64,000 nucleotides of DNA, from the NCBI GenBank assembly GCA_903842345.1, contig CAIMLR010000003.1:1-64000 (forward strand), read 5' to 3'. The notes below the pieces were generated by a model, which was not told the origin of the DNA, made no database searches, and saw nothing but the letters and a program-made list of their open reading frames with translations. Within the stretch, counting starts at the first letter, position 1. Each line of letters opens with the position of its first letter. The position numbers were made by a program, and so were the translations under genes. Origin of the DNA: an uncultured Myxococcales bacterium (GTDB taxonomy: Bacteria > Myxococcota_A > UBA9042). Of this stretch, positions 54,725 through 63,221 are shown piece by piece.

Positions 54725-55615
54725 TCAGAACGTGACGCCGATCTTGCCGGTGAACATGCTCAGGCTTTCGCTGAAGGAGCGCATGAACTCTGCGCCGACC
54801 TGCACGCGGGTCACGATGACGCGCACGCCGATGGTGGCGCGCTGGCTGATGGCGTCGGAGATGTGCGAAGCGTCGCCCAAAGGCGCCAGGCGCGCGACGA
54901 TGGGGCGAATCGACTTGTCGCTGGGGAACAGGCTCACAAGGTGCGTGTTCACGTGGGTGAACGACGGCGAGTACGAGACCCACGGCTGGATCGCGAGGAT
55001 GCCGGCGATGCCGAACGACTTGGAGACCGCGAGGTCCGTGCCGACGACGAACATGTCGATCTGCGAATTGCCGAGCACGGTGTGGATCGACGGGCGAATC
55101 AGGATGTCCGGGATGTTCTTGTAGCCGTCCGTGACGTTGAAGCCGAGTTCGATGCCGATGGCGGTCAAGTTGGAGTTGTTCAGGCCGGTGACGACGGCGC
55201 CGACCTGCATGCTGTACGGCAGGCCTTTGCGCACGCGCACCTGCTGGGTCGTGACGATCGACTGCGGCGAACCGGCGGCCTTGGTCCAGTAGTCGGCCGT
55301 CGAGTTGGTGCCCACGCCGCTGACTTCATAGGACGCTTCGATGCCGAGCGATCCGCCCGACGCCGCGGGGCCGGCCATGCGGGGACCCATCGCCATGCCG
55401 ACTTCGCGCATCAACTGCTTGTAGGACGAGTTTTCGATCTCGTTGCGCGTATCCGCGTTCGGATCGATGAACCGCTCAAAGTGCAGATCCAGGCCGCCGG
55501 CGAACGCCTGGGACGGCACGGCAAACGCCGCAGTCGCGCACAGCAGGGCGAAAACGATGCCGCGCCGCGCGGAAGCGGGCGTCAGCAGGGGAAATTGCAG
55601 CCTCGTTGCGGACAT
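54725..55615 (-). CDS. Probable outer-membrane beta-barrel protein
   Basis: A 296-residue protein with signal peptide (about 10-37, ending SQAFA). The rest alternates strands with Gly and aromatic residues (FGIAGILAIQPWVSYSPSFTHV) and ends with FTGKIGVTF. Terminal Phe is the outer-membrane-insertion signal of barrel proteins. ATG 55615 has GGAG six bases upstream; the upstream in-frame ATG at 55663 would spoil the signal peptide. No family is recognised. It lies between kamA and meaB on the same strand. Confidence 0.58.
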   Translation of the reverse strand: MSATRLQFPLLTPASARRGIVFALLCATAAFAVPSQAFAGGLDLHFERFIDPNADTRNEIENSSYKQLMREVGMAMGPRMAGPAASGGSLGIEASYEVSGVGTNSTADYWTKAAGSPQSIVTTQQVRVRKGLPYSMQVGAVVTGLNNSNLTAIGIELGFNVTDGYKNIPDILIRPSIHTVLGNSQIDMFVVGTDLAVSKSFGIAGILAIQPWVSYSPSFTHVNTHLVSLFPSDKSIRPIVARLAPLGDASHISDAISQRATIGVRVIVTRVQVGAEFMRSFSESLSMFTGKIGVTF

Positions 55616-55718
55616 CAGCGTCTCCGAAGATCGATTGCCGTCGCGCGTCTTGCGCACGTCCAACTCGTGCCGCGATTCTGCTGGACCGTGACCGGATTGG
55701 CAAGCTTAGCTGCGATTC

Positions 55719-57098
55719 CTAGCGCCAACCGCCCACAGCGCGGGCTTTGGTCGCCGCGTCCGCCTTCATTTGTTCGCGCGCCACCGGGTCCGCCCAGCGC
55801 GCGCGGACCTCGTCGGACAGTCCAGCGATCGGGTCAAAGAAGAAGAACAGGCGATCCGGGTCGACGTTCGGGCTGCGGAAGACGGCGATTCCCGTCTCGC
55901 GGTCGTAGAAGTCGTAGCTGTGGACGTCCCGTTTGCCGCCGCCGCCCAACGTGTCGACGACGAACGTCGGCGTATTGAAGCCCGCCGTCGCGCCGCGCAC
56001 GCCCTTCTCAATATCGATCGCCGTTTGCGCCGTAGTGCGCAGATCCTCAACGCCTTTCACGAGGTCATGCACGTACACGTAGTACGGATGCACGCCGATG
56101 ACGCCCAGCCGCTTGATCAGCTGCTGCATCGCCTCGACGGAATCGTTGACGCCGCGCTGCAGCACCGTCTGGTTGCGCACGTGCACGCCGGCCTCCAGCA
56201 GCTGGCCGATCGCTTCCCGCGTGATCCACGTGATTTCATTGGCGTGGTTGAAGTGCGTGTGCAGCACCACATCCTTGCGCAGCGAACGGCCGAGCTGCAC
56301 AACATGGACGAGCGCATCGCGCCACTCGCGGTCAGTCAGCAGCTTTTGCGGCATCACCGCCGGCCCCTTGGTCGCGTAGCGGATGCGCTTGATGTTGGGC
56401 AGGCCAAGCAGTCGCTCGCCAATCAGCCGGATGTGGCGCGCCGGCAAATTGTAGACGTCGCCGCCAGACAGGACGATGTCCTCCAGTTCCGGCCGCGTCG
56501 CGATGTACGCGAAGATCTGCTCCCAGCGCGCCGTGTCGGCATTCAGGTGCACCTTGTCGACCAGGTCCGTGTCCAGCCCCACGGCGTAGGAACGCGTGCA
56601 GAAGCGGCAATAGACCGGGCACGTGTCCAGCGCGAGGAACAGCGCTTTGTCCGGATAGCGGTGCGTCAGGCCCGGGACCGGCATGTCCTCCTGCTCGTGG
56701 AGGCTGTCCAGCGTCAGTTCCGGATGATCCGGCAGCACGCGTGACGCCAGCGGGATGAACTGCCGCCGAATCGGATCGTCGTACGGGTTGCGCCAATCGA
56801 TCAGGCTCAGCAAGTACGGCGTGACCCGCACGCTCATCGGCGCGAGGTGAAAACCGCGGCCCGCGTCTTCGATGAAATCGCGCGGCGCAATGCCCTCAAT
56901 CGCCGCGAGCAGCTTGTCCATGCTCGTGATCGAGTTGCGGCCCTGCCAGCGGAAATCGAGGAACGTCGCCTCGTCCACGTCCTGCCACGCCGGGATTTCC
57001 TGCCAGAACAGGCCCTCTCGCAGCTCGCGGTGGCTCAGCGCACTCGCGGGCAGGGCGGGCTTCACAAAACCGGCATGGTGCTTGGTCGTATCGCTCAC
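55719..57098 (-). CDS. kamA: Lysine 2,3-aminomutase family radical-SAM enzyme
   Basis: A 459-residue PLP- and radical-SAM-dependent aminomutase that converts L-lysine to L-beta-lysine. The SAM cluster motif CPVYCRFC (Cys160, Cys164, Cys167) and the PLP-lysine motif GGGGK (Lys389) are present. Asp345 (in VYVHDL) and Asp382 (in FVVDTL) match the pair that holds the lysine side chain in clostridial enzymes, which supports lysine as substrate. No Cys cluster follows Lys389, so the C-terminal zinc site of the clostridial enzyme is missing. GTG 57098 has AGGAG six bases upstream. kce and kal at 4637-5839 encode two later steps of the same pathway. Confidence 0.85.
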   Translation of the reverse strand: MSDTTKHHAGFVKPALPASALSHRELREGLFWQEIPAWQDVDEATFLDFRWQGRNSITSMDKLLAAIEGIAPRDFIEDAGRGFHLAPMSVRVTPYLLSLIDWRNPYDDPIRRQFIPLASRVLPDHPELTLDSLHEQEDMPVPGLTHRYPDKALFLALDTCPVYCRFCTRSYAVGLDTDLVDKVHLNADTARWEQIFAYIATRPELEDIVLSGGDVYNLPARHIRLIGERLLGLPNIKRIRYATKGPAVMPQKLLTDREWRDALVHVVQLGRSLRKDVVLHTHFNHANEITWITREAIGQLLEAGVHVRNQTVLQRGVNDSVEAMQQLIKRLGVIGVHPYYVYVHDLVKGVEDLRTTAQTAIDIEKGVRGATAGFNTPTFVVDTLGGGGKRDVHSYDFYDRETGIAVFRSPNVDPDRLFFFFDPIAGLSDEVRARWADPVAREQMKADAATKARAVGGWR

Positions 57099-57152
57099 GG
57101 CTGGACTCCTGACGCACGCCTCACGGGGAAAATGCCCTCGTTTCGCGGGGCG

Positions 57153-58391
57153 TCAGCCTACCATGTCCGGCCGTTTAGCGTCGAGATGCCCGGCGCCCGC
57201 GATCTCGGCGCCCAGGGACGCCAATTCGGCAATCGTGTGAATGTCGCCGTCCCGCTGGACCAGCACGGCACACACGCGATCGCTCCCCGCCAGCGCCTGC
57301 AGCGCCAGCACATGGTGCGCGTCGGCATCGGCGAGTCGCTGCAAATCTTGAGCAGATTCGAGCACTTCATTGGCAGCATCGGCCGCGCGATCCGGCGACA
57401 GTCCGGCGGCTTGCAGCGCGGCCACGACGGCCGGCACTTGCGCCATGTCCGGCGGCGGCTGGGCGGCAACCAGCACCCGATTCACGACAAAGCCGGCAAA
57501 CGGCATCGCCTGCTCGGTCAGCTCCGCGTGCAAATGGCGCGCTTCTCGCAGGCACGTCTCGCCCGGCGCTGTCACGATGAGAAACCGCGTGTCCGGCGCG
57601 CGCAACATCCGATCCGTCGCTTGCGTGCGATCGCGCAGCTTGGGCAGGACGTCCTGGAAGGCGCCAAAGAACTGCGCGATGTCCGGCAGCGCGTCCTGGC
57701 CAAAGAGCCGCCCGAGCACCGACATCGCCATCGAATTGCCCGCGCCCAGAAAGGAAAAACCGCGCTTCTCGCCGGGCAGCGGAATCTTGGAGAACCACTT
57801 GAGCACGCGGTCGTTGATGAAGCTGGACAGCGTGTTGGACGCGTGCAGCAGGTCGATCGCGTTGTGCATCGGCGGCGTGTCGAGGACCATGAGGTCAAAC
57901 TGACCCTTCTCGCGCAGCGTGTAGATGAGCTCCAGGGCAAAGTATTCCGGGGACGCCGCGAGCGTCGGCAGGAACGCCCGGTACACGCGGTTTTGCACGA
58001 CGCGCTGCCGGTTGCCGGCGTCGCCCAGCAGGCGCTCCACCATCTGCTCCGCTGCGACCGACGCATCCAGCATCATCGCGTGCAGCGAGGCGCCGGGCGG
58101 CAACGGCTGCGGCAACTGGCTGGCGAGACGGGGCAGCACTTCCAGCGGCGTATTCGGCATGTGCGGCGGCGCGCCGTCGTCGGTCGACTTCAGACCCAGC
58201 GCTTGCAGCAGGCGTTGCGCCGGGTCAATCGTCAGCACCAGCACACGGCGACCAGCCATGGCCGCTTGCAGCGCGAGCGCCGCCGACGTTGTCGTCTTGC
58301 CGACACCGCCTGAACCGCACGCGACGATCAGTTTGGCCCTGCGGAGCACGTCGGCGATCGGCAGATGGGAAACCGGATGCGGAGTTTTCAC
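57153..58391 (-). CDS. Get3/ArsA-like ATPase, BagB-like
   Basis: A 412-residue ATPase of the deviant Walker A family. The P loop reads GSGGVGKTT (26-34), with Ser in place of the signature Lys of ArsA/Get3, as in actinobacterial Rv3680 (BagB). Further match includes DTPP (as LDTPPMHNAIDLLH) and ESxFxD-type switch blocks. Its gene overlaps the start of the next ATPase by four bases. In Mycobacterium tuberculosis the pair Rv3679/Rv3680 forms a heterodimer; here the same order and shape suggest that too. Role is unknown in this phylum. Confidence 0.8.
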   Translation of the reverse strand: MKTPHPVSHLPIADVLRRAKLIVACGSGGVGKTTTSAALALQAAMAGRRVLVLTIDPAQRLLQALGLKSTDDGAPPHMPNTPLEVLPRLASQLPQPLPPGASLHAMMLDASVAAEQMVERLLGDAGNRQRVVQNRVYRAFLPTLAASPEYFALELIYTLREKGQFDLMVLDTPPMHNAIDLLHASNTLSSFINDRVLKWFSKIPLPGEKRGFSFLGAGNSMAMSVLGRLFGQDALPDIAQFFGAFQDVLPKLRDRTQATDRMLRAPDTRFLIVTAPGETCLREARHLHAELTEQAMPFAGFVVNRVLVAAQPPPDMAQVPAVVAALQAAGLSPDRAADAANEVLESAQDLQRLADADAHHVLALQALAGSDRVCAVLVQRDGDIHTIAELASLGAEIAGAGHLDAKRPDMVG

Positions 58392-59371
58392 GCGACCCCC
58401 TTGCGCATCGCCAGCGCGAGGTCGTCGATCGCCTGCAGGTTCAGCTCGCGCTCAAAGCGCCAGGGCAGGGTAATGAGCGTGTTGGGCGGCAGCGTGTCGC
58501 GCAGGCGGCGGGCGGCGGACAGCGCCTTGGCGCGACGGTTGGCGATGCGTTCCGCGGTCGTCTGCCACGCGTCCAGCAATCCCGGATCGCGATCGGCGGC
58601 GCGGTCCAACGCGTCCAGCACGTCCGCATCGTGCGAGCGCGGCATCACGGCGTTCAGCACGACGGCCGCTGCTTCCACGCCATGGCGCTCCAGCAGCAGC
58701 GCGCGCAATTCCAGCGTCTCCACGACTGGCATGTCCTCCGGCAGCGTCACGAGCGTCAGCCCGGTGCGCGCGCGATCGCGGAGGAGCGTCCGCATGCCCT
58801 CGGCGTAGGTCGCGATCGGCCCCGTGCGAAACACGCCGGAGAGCATGTTGGGAATCGCGTACATGCCGGCGACGAAGCCGGACGTCGGCAGATCGCAAAT
58901 CACGAGGTTCCAGTGGTGATCGCCCTTGGGGCCATGCTCCTCGACCGTCGTCCACAGTTGGTACAGAAACAGCGCGGGGCGGACGGCGGGCGACGCGCGG
59001 AAGAAGCCTTCCACGGCCTTGTTGCGCAGCGCCAGATGCACGAGCGCGGGTACCTTGAGCTGCCGAATCGCGAAATAGCGGAGCGAGTCCATCGCCGTCA
59101 GGCTTTGCGCCCAAATGTGCGGTGCGACTTGCCGCGGCTCCGCGCCGATCGCGTGGGTGCCAAAGAGCGGCGCGACGCGCGAGACAGATTCGAATTCGAC
59201 GAGGAGGACCTTCTTGCCCTTGGCGGCGGCTGCCCGCGCGAGGATCGCGGCGACGGTCGACTTGCCCACGCCGCCCTTGCCGGTCACGAGCAACAACTCG
59301 CGATCGAGGAGCGCGTCGACGATCGCGTCGGGATTCTCTGCCAGTGGTTGGGAGGGCGATTGCAGCGTCAT
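58388..59371 (-). CDS. Get3/ArsA-like ATPase, BagA-like
   Basis: A 327-residue ATPase with the full deviant Walker A GKGGVGKST (31-39), including the signature Lys. Its length and the LLVEFESVSRVAPLFG block align with Rv3679 (BagA) of Mycobacterium. ATG 59371 starts the pair; its stop overlaps the BagB-like start (ATGA). The two probably form a heterodimer with one normal and one altered P loop. Clients may be tail-anchored or glycerol-related as suggested in mycobacteria; no such target is visible here. Confidence 0.8.
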   Translation of the reverse strand: MTLQSPSQPLAENPDAIVDALLDRELLLVTGKGGVGKSTVAAILARAAAAKGKKVLLVEFESVSRVAPLFGTHAIGAEPRQVAPHIWAQSLTAMDSLRYFAIRQLKVPALVHLALRNKAVEGFFRASPAVRPALFLYQLWTTVEEHGPKGDHHWNLVICDLPTSGFVAGMYAIPNMLSGVFRTGPIATYAEGMRTLLRDRARTGLTLVTLPEDMPVVETLELRALLLERHGVEAAAVVLNAVMPRSHDADVLDALDRAADRDPGLLDAWQTTAERIANRRAKALSAARRLRDTLPPNTLITLPWRFERELNLQAIDDLALAMRKGVA

Positions 59372-59452
59372 TGGGCCTCCAGCATAGCTGCAATGCCAGT
59401 TCGCGCAATCGCCGGGCGCGCGATCAGTCGTCGCCGCGGGATTCGCGGGCGT

Positions 59453-60112
59453 TCAAGGCTCGTCGCTCGCCGGCACCAGCCAGAAACCGGCGCGTGCATG
59501 CTGCAACAGCGGCAAATCCCAACGGCTATCGCCCAGCGCGAGGTCCGGCTGCGGCAGGCCACGGGCGATCAGCGCCGCTGGCTTGCCAAAACCGACCGGG
59601 ATCGGCTCGACGAATTGCGGCTCAGGCGTCAGTGCGCACTCCAGCCCGATCACGTCGGCGCCCTGCAACCCAGCGAGTTCAATGCCCAACTGTACGGCTG
59701 GCGCCGGCGACGCCGAAATCACCAGCAGCCGTACACCGCGGGCCATCGCGTCTTGCAGCGCGGTAATCAGCCACTGGCGCGGTGCGATCCGCGTGTTGAA
59801 GGCTTCGATCAGGCGAATGCGCGCGGCCTCGGGGTCCACGCCCGCGAGCAATTGCGCGGAGAATCGGCAGCCGTCGGCGTACGAGCGGTCCATGAGCGAG
59901 AAGTAGTGGGCAAGGCTCGCTTCACCGGGCTGCCAGGGATGATGCGGCGGCGTTGCGGCGGCGCGCACCACCTCGTCGCCGACATCGCCGGCCCACAGCG
60001 TGTTGTCGGCGTCGGCGGCGATCCACGCGCCGCTGGGCAATTGACCAATTGCGGCAATGACTTGGATGCGTTCAGCGCGCTGTGGCTGCGGGATGGCGTC
60101 GATGTCCGGCAC
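59453..60112 (-). CDS. HAD-superfamily hydrolase
   Basis: A 219-residue HAD enzyme with the nucleophile motif DADNT (AADADNTLWAGD, about 29-40), motif II VISAS and the C-terminal GDSRWDLPLL. It resembles phosphoserine-phosphatase-type members. The substrate is unknown. GTG 60112 has GAGG five bases upstream and gives a compact N-terminus; ATG 60172 is in frame and adds 20 residues but lacks a ribosome site. It is divergent from the DUF1385 gene. Confidence 0.62.
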   Translation of the reverse strand: MPDIDAIPQPQRAERIQVIAAIGQLPSGAWIAADADNTLWAGDVGDEVVRAAATPPHHPWQPGEASLAHYFSLMDRSYADGCRFSAQLLAGVDPEAARIRLIEAFNTRIAPRQWLITALQDAMARGVRLLVISASPAPAVQLGIELAGLQGADVIGLECALTPEPQFVEPIPVGFGKPAALIARGLPQPDLALGDSRWDLPLLQHARAGFWLVPASDEP

Positions 60113-60259
60113 GGGTACCTCGTTGAGTCCGGGACGGATGCTGCCACGAGATTGCGTCGCTGTCAGGCGCATCTGGCAACAGGATCGTGGAGGCTTGGGG
60201 AACAATCGGGTACTATGGCGACGTTGTTTCCTTCTGAGCAAGGACAACTGCGGGGGAAC

Positions 60260-61336
60260 ATGGCTGAAGGTCCGATGAGCGTAGGTGGTCAGGCAATCCT
60301 GGAAGGCGTCATGATGCGGTCGCCGCACTCGTTGGCGATCGCTTTGCGGCGTCACAGCGGTGAGATCGTCGTCAAGGAGGACGCGTGGCATTCGATTTGG
60401 GAGCGTGCCAAGTTCCTGCGCAAGCCGTTCCTGCGCGGCGCGGTCGTACTCTTTGAGTCGATGCACAACGGCGTGAAAGCGCTGACGTTCTCGGCCAATG
60501 AGGCGGCAAAATTCGCCGAAGATGACAAGGGCCAGCCAGTGCTTGTCGACGAGAGCAAGGCATCGGAGTGGGCCATCGCCGGCACGATCCTCGCGTCCGT
60601 CGCCTTTGGTTTCACGCTTTTTGCTGCGCTGCCGCACTTCATCACCTGGGCGATGGGCGTCACGACGGGCTCGGCCTCGTTGGCTTCCGGCAAGGATTTC
60701 GGCTTTCAGGTCGTCGACGGGCTGATCAAGATCAGCTTTCTCATCGGCTACCTCGCGCTGATCTCGCGGATGAAAGACATTCAGCGCGTCTTCCAGTACC
60801 ACGGCGCGGAGCACAAGAGCATCTTCTGCTACGAGGACGGCAAGGCGCTGACTGTGGCAAATGCCCGCGGTTACACAACGTTGCATCCGCGCTGCGGCAC
60901 GAGCTTTCTGCTCATCACCTTCGTCGTGTCGATCCTGCTGTTTTCGGTCGTGATGCCGTTCCTGCCGGAAATTTCCTCGGTCAAGGCGCTGAACCAGCTG
61001 GCGTACGTCTGCATCAAATTGCCGTTGATGTTTCCGGTGGCGGGCATCGCCTACGAGGCGACGCGGCTGTCGGCGCGCTTTCCGCGCAATCCGATCGTGA
61101 AGGCGTTTACGTGGCCGGGGCTGATGCTCCAGCACATCACGACGCGCGAGCCGGATGACCAGCAGCTGGAGATTGCGCTCGCCGCCCTCCAAATGACGCT
61201 GTGGCGCGAAGGCCGCGTGCAGGCCGGCGAGGCGGCCAACGGTTCGCAAGCGGACGCCGAGCCGTCGGTCTACAGCAATTTTGGCGACTTTGAGGCGCGG
61301 CTCGGTCCGATCGCGCCCGTGCAGGTTGCAGCCTAG
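60260..61336 (+). CDS. DUF1385 membrane protein
   Basis: A 358-residue protein of the DUF1385 family, with N-terminal GGQAILEGVMMRSP, a YHGAEHKSIFCYE block (about 190-202) and four or more membrane segments (about 95-120, 145-165, 215-240, 250-275). Its function is unknown. It precedes prfA, a neighbourhood that is widely kept. ATG 60260 lies after GGGGGA; ATG 60215 is an alternative start. Confidence 0.78.
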   Translation: MAEGPMSVGGQAILEGVMMRSPHSLAIALRRHSGEIVVKEDAWHSIWERAKFLRKPFLRGAVVLFESMHNGVKALTFSANEAAKFAEDDKGQPVLVDESKASEWAIAGTILASVAFGFTLFAALPHFITWAMGVTTGSASLASGKDFGFQVVDGLIKISFLIGYLALISRMKDIQRVFQYHGAEHKSIFCYEDGKALTVANARGYTTLHPRCGTSFLLITFVVSILLFSVVMPFLPEISSVKALNQLAYVCIKLPLMFPVAGIAYEATRLSARFPRNPIVKAFTWPGLMLQHITTREPDDQQLEIALAALQMTLWREGRVQAGEAANGSQADAEPSVYSNFGDFEARLGPIAPVQVAA

Positions 61337-61406
61337 AGCGTCCTGACGCACCATCTTGGCCCCCGCGCGCTCGTTTGCGTGCGCGGACGACGACCCTCGA
61401 GGCCCG

Positions 61407-62480
61407 ATGTACGAGCGTTTTGAAAGTCTGGTAGCCCGGTACGAAGAGCTGGGCGATGCCCTGGCGACCAATGAAATCGCCATGGATCCTGAGCGGTCCC
61501 TCAAGCTCCTGCGCGAACGCGCGGCGCTGGAGGACACGGTCAACGCGTACCGGCTGTGGAAGAACCTGGAAGCGCAAGTTGCTGAAGTCACAGCGATGCT
61601 GCACGACGAGAGCGATGCGGACCTGCGGGCGATGGCGCGCGAGGAACTGACCGATCTCAAGCAGAAATTTGAGGCGGCGGACACGGCGATGCGCGATTTG
61701 ATGGTGCCGCGCGATCCGCGCGACGCCTCCAACGTCGTGGTGGAAATTCGCGCGGGCACGGGCGGCGAGGAAGCCGCGCTTTTTGCCGGCGATCTGCTGC
61801 GCATGTACACGCGCTACGCCGAAAAGAAAGGCTACAAGGTCGAGCTGCTGTCGGAATCCGAAGCGAGCCAAGGCGGTTTGAAGGAAGTCGTCATCCACAT
61901 CACCGGCTTTGGCGCGTGGTCGATCTTCAAGCACGAGTCGGGCACCCACCGCGTGCAGCGCATCCCGACGACGGAATCCCAAGGCCGCATCCATACTTCG
62001 GCTGTGACGGTCGCCGTGCTCCCGGAAGTGGAAGACACGGAAGTGGAGATTCGCGACCCGGATCTGCGGATTGACACCTATCGCGCGGGCGGCGCGGGCG
62101 GTCAGCACGTCAACAAGACGGACTCGGCGGTGCGGATCACCCATTTGCCGACCGGGACGGTTGTGCAGTGCCAGGACGAGCGCAGCCAGCACAAGAACAA
62201 AGCCAAGGCGATGATGCAGTTGCGCGCCAAGCTGTACGACCTGTACCAGCAAGAGCGGGCGAAGACGGAAGCGGCGTCGCGCAAGGATCAGGTCGGTTCC
62301 GGCGATCGGTCGGAGCGGATTCGCACGTACAACTTCCCGCAGAACCGGCTGACGGATCACCGCATTGGCCTGACGATGCACTCGCTGGATCTGTGCATGG
62401 AAGGCGACATCGAGCAGATGGTCCAGGCCATGCAGGCGGCCGAGCGCGCGCGTCTTCTGGCGCAGGAAACGCCAAATTAG
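61407..62480 (+). CDS. prfA: Peptide chain release factor 1
   Basis: A 357-residue factor that frees the peptide at UAA and UAG. The GGQ motif (Gly231-Gly232-Gln233) reaches the peptidyl-transferase centre, and the anticodon motif P-x-T is Pro187-Thr188-Thr189, which marks it as RF1 rather than RF2. ATG 61407 has GAGG five bases upstream. prmC, often next to prfA, is absent; the next gene is opposed and ends three bases away. RF1 does not read UGA, so it does not compete at the candidate selenocysteine codon. Confidence 0.95.
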   Translation: MYERFESLVARYEELGDALATNEIAMDPERSLKLLRERAALEDTVNAYRLWKNLEAQVAEVTAMLHDESDADLRAMAREELTDLKQKFEAADTAMRDLMVPRDPRDASNVVVEIRAGTGGEEAALFAGDLLRMYTRYAEKKGYKVELLSESEASQGGLKEVVIHITGFGAWSIFKHESGTHRVQRIPTTESQGRIHTSAVTVAVLPEVEDTEVEIRDPDLRIDTYRAGGAGGQHVNKTDSAVRITHLPTGTVVQCQDERSQHKNKAKAMMQLRAKLYDLYQQERAKTEAASRKDQVGSGDRSERIRTYNFPQNRLTDHRIGLTMHSLDLCMEGDIEQMVQAMQAAERARLLAQETPN

Positions 62481-62483
62481 GCT

Positions 62484-63032
62484 TCACGGTCGCGCCGCGT
62501 TCAACACGGCTTCGATGACCAGGAGGGCAGCCTCGGCATCGCTGCGCGCTTCCCGACACAGCAGATCGCCTTCACTCACCTGCAGCGCCAGCGATTCAGC
62601 CTTGCGCAGCTGATTGAGCTGCAGCGCGATGCGCTCCGCGAGGTGCTCCGCCCGTTCGGCGCGGGCCAGATGCTGATCCGGCACGACGTAGGGCGCAGCC
62701 GGCAACCACCACAGCGGCCGCAGGTCCCAGTCCATGCGCACGGCAAAGCCGGTGTCCGTGCCGCTCATCAGGCGTTCCGACAGGCTGGTTGCCCCGAGGT
62801 AGTAGCCCGTCTGGTCAAACACGCCGTTGCGCACCGTGACCGACAGCCGCGTTGGCAGGAGCCCGCGAAACCGCGACGGCGGCGCCACGACGCGCGGCGG
62901 CGGCGACCGCCCGAGCAGGCCGAGCGCGTGCTGAATTTCCGCCCGCGGCACCTCCGGCAGCGCGCACGGATCCGCCGCGACCTGCGCAGGCGCCAGCACC
63001 CACAACCACATCCACGCCATGCGCCGCACCAT
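62484..63032 (-). CDS. Hypothetical exported protein
   Basis: A 182-residue protein with signal peptide (about 1-20, WMWLWVLAPAQVAADP). The body has no recognised motif. Helical segments at about 115-180 carry a possible coiled-coil-like ARAERAEHLAERIALQLNQL. ATG 63032 has GGAGG five bases upstream and is preferred to an ATG at 63077. It converges with prfA. Confidence 0.5.
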   Translation of the reverse strand: MVRRMAWMWLWVLAPAQVAADPCALPEVPRAEIQHALGLLGRSPPPRVVAPPSRFRGLLPTRLSVTVRNGVFDQTGYYLGATSLSERLMSGTDTGFAVRMDWDLRPLWWLPAAPYVVPDQHLARAERAEHLAERIALQLNQLRKAESLALQVSEGDLLCREARSDAEAALLVIEAVLNAARP

Positions 63033-63162
63033 CCCGACCTCCAACCGGCAGCCAATGCCGGCGAGAAGCCTGTGCAAACGCCGTGCCAGCCGTGTGAGCC
63101 AAGTGCACTACGCGATTTCAAGGAGTTGCAGAGCGATTTGGCGTGGCAAAAGCCGCCGACGC

Positions 63163-63210
63163 GGTCTCACTTTCAGTCTCAGTACCCGTCCCGGTACCGG
63201 AAGTGAGACC
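63163..63210. terminator. Inverted-repeat hairpin downstream of Kazal gene
   Basis: GGTCTCACTT (63163-63172) and AAGTGAGACC (63201-63210) are perfect inverted repeats with inner GTACC/GGTAC. It begins a few bases after the stop of the minus-strand Kazal-like gene. No T run, but the stem of ten pairs makes termination likely. Confidence 0.5.
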
Positions 63211-63221
63211 GGTTGCCGCTG

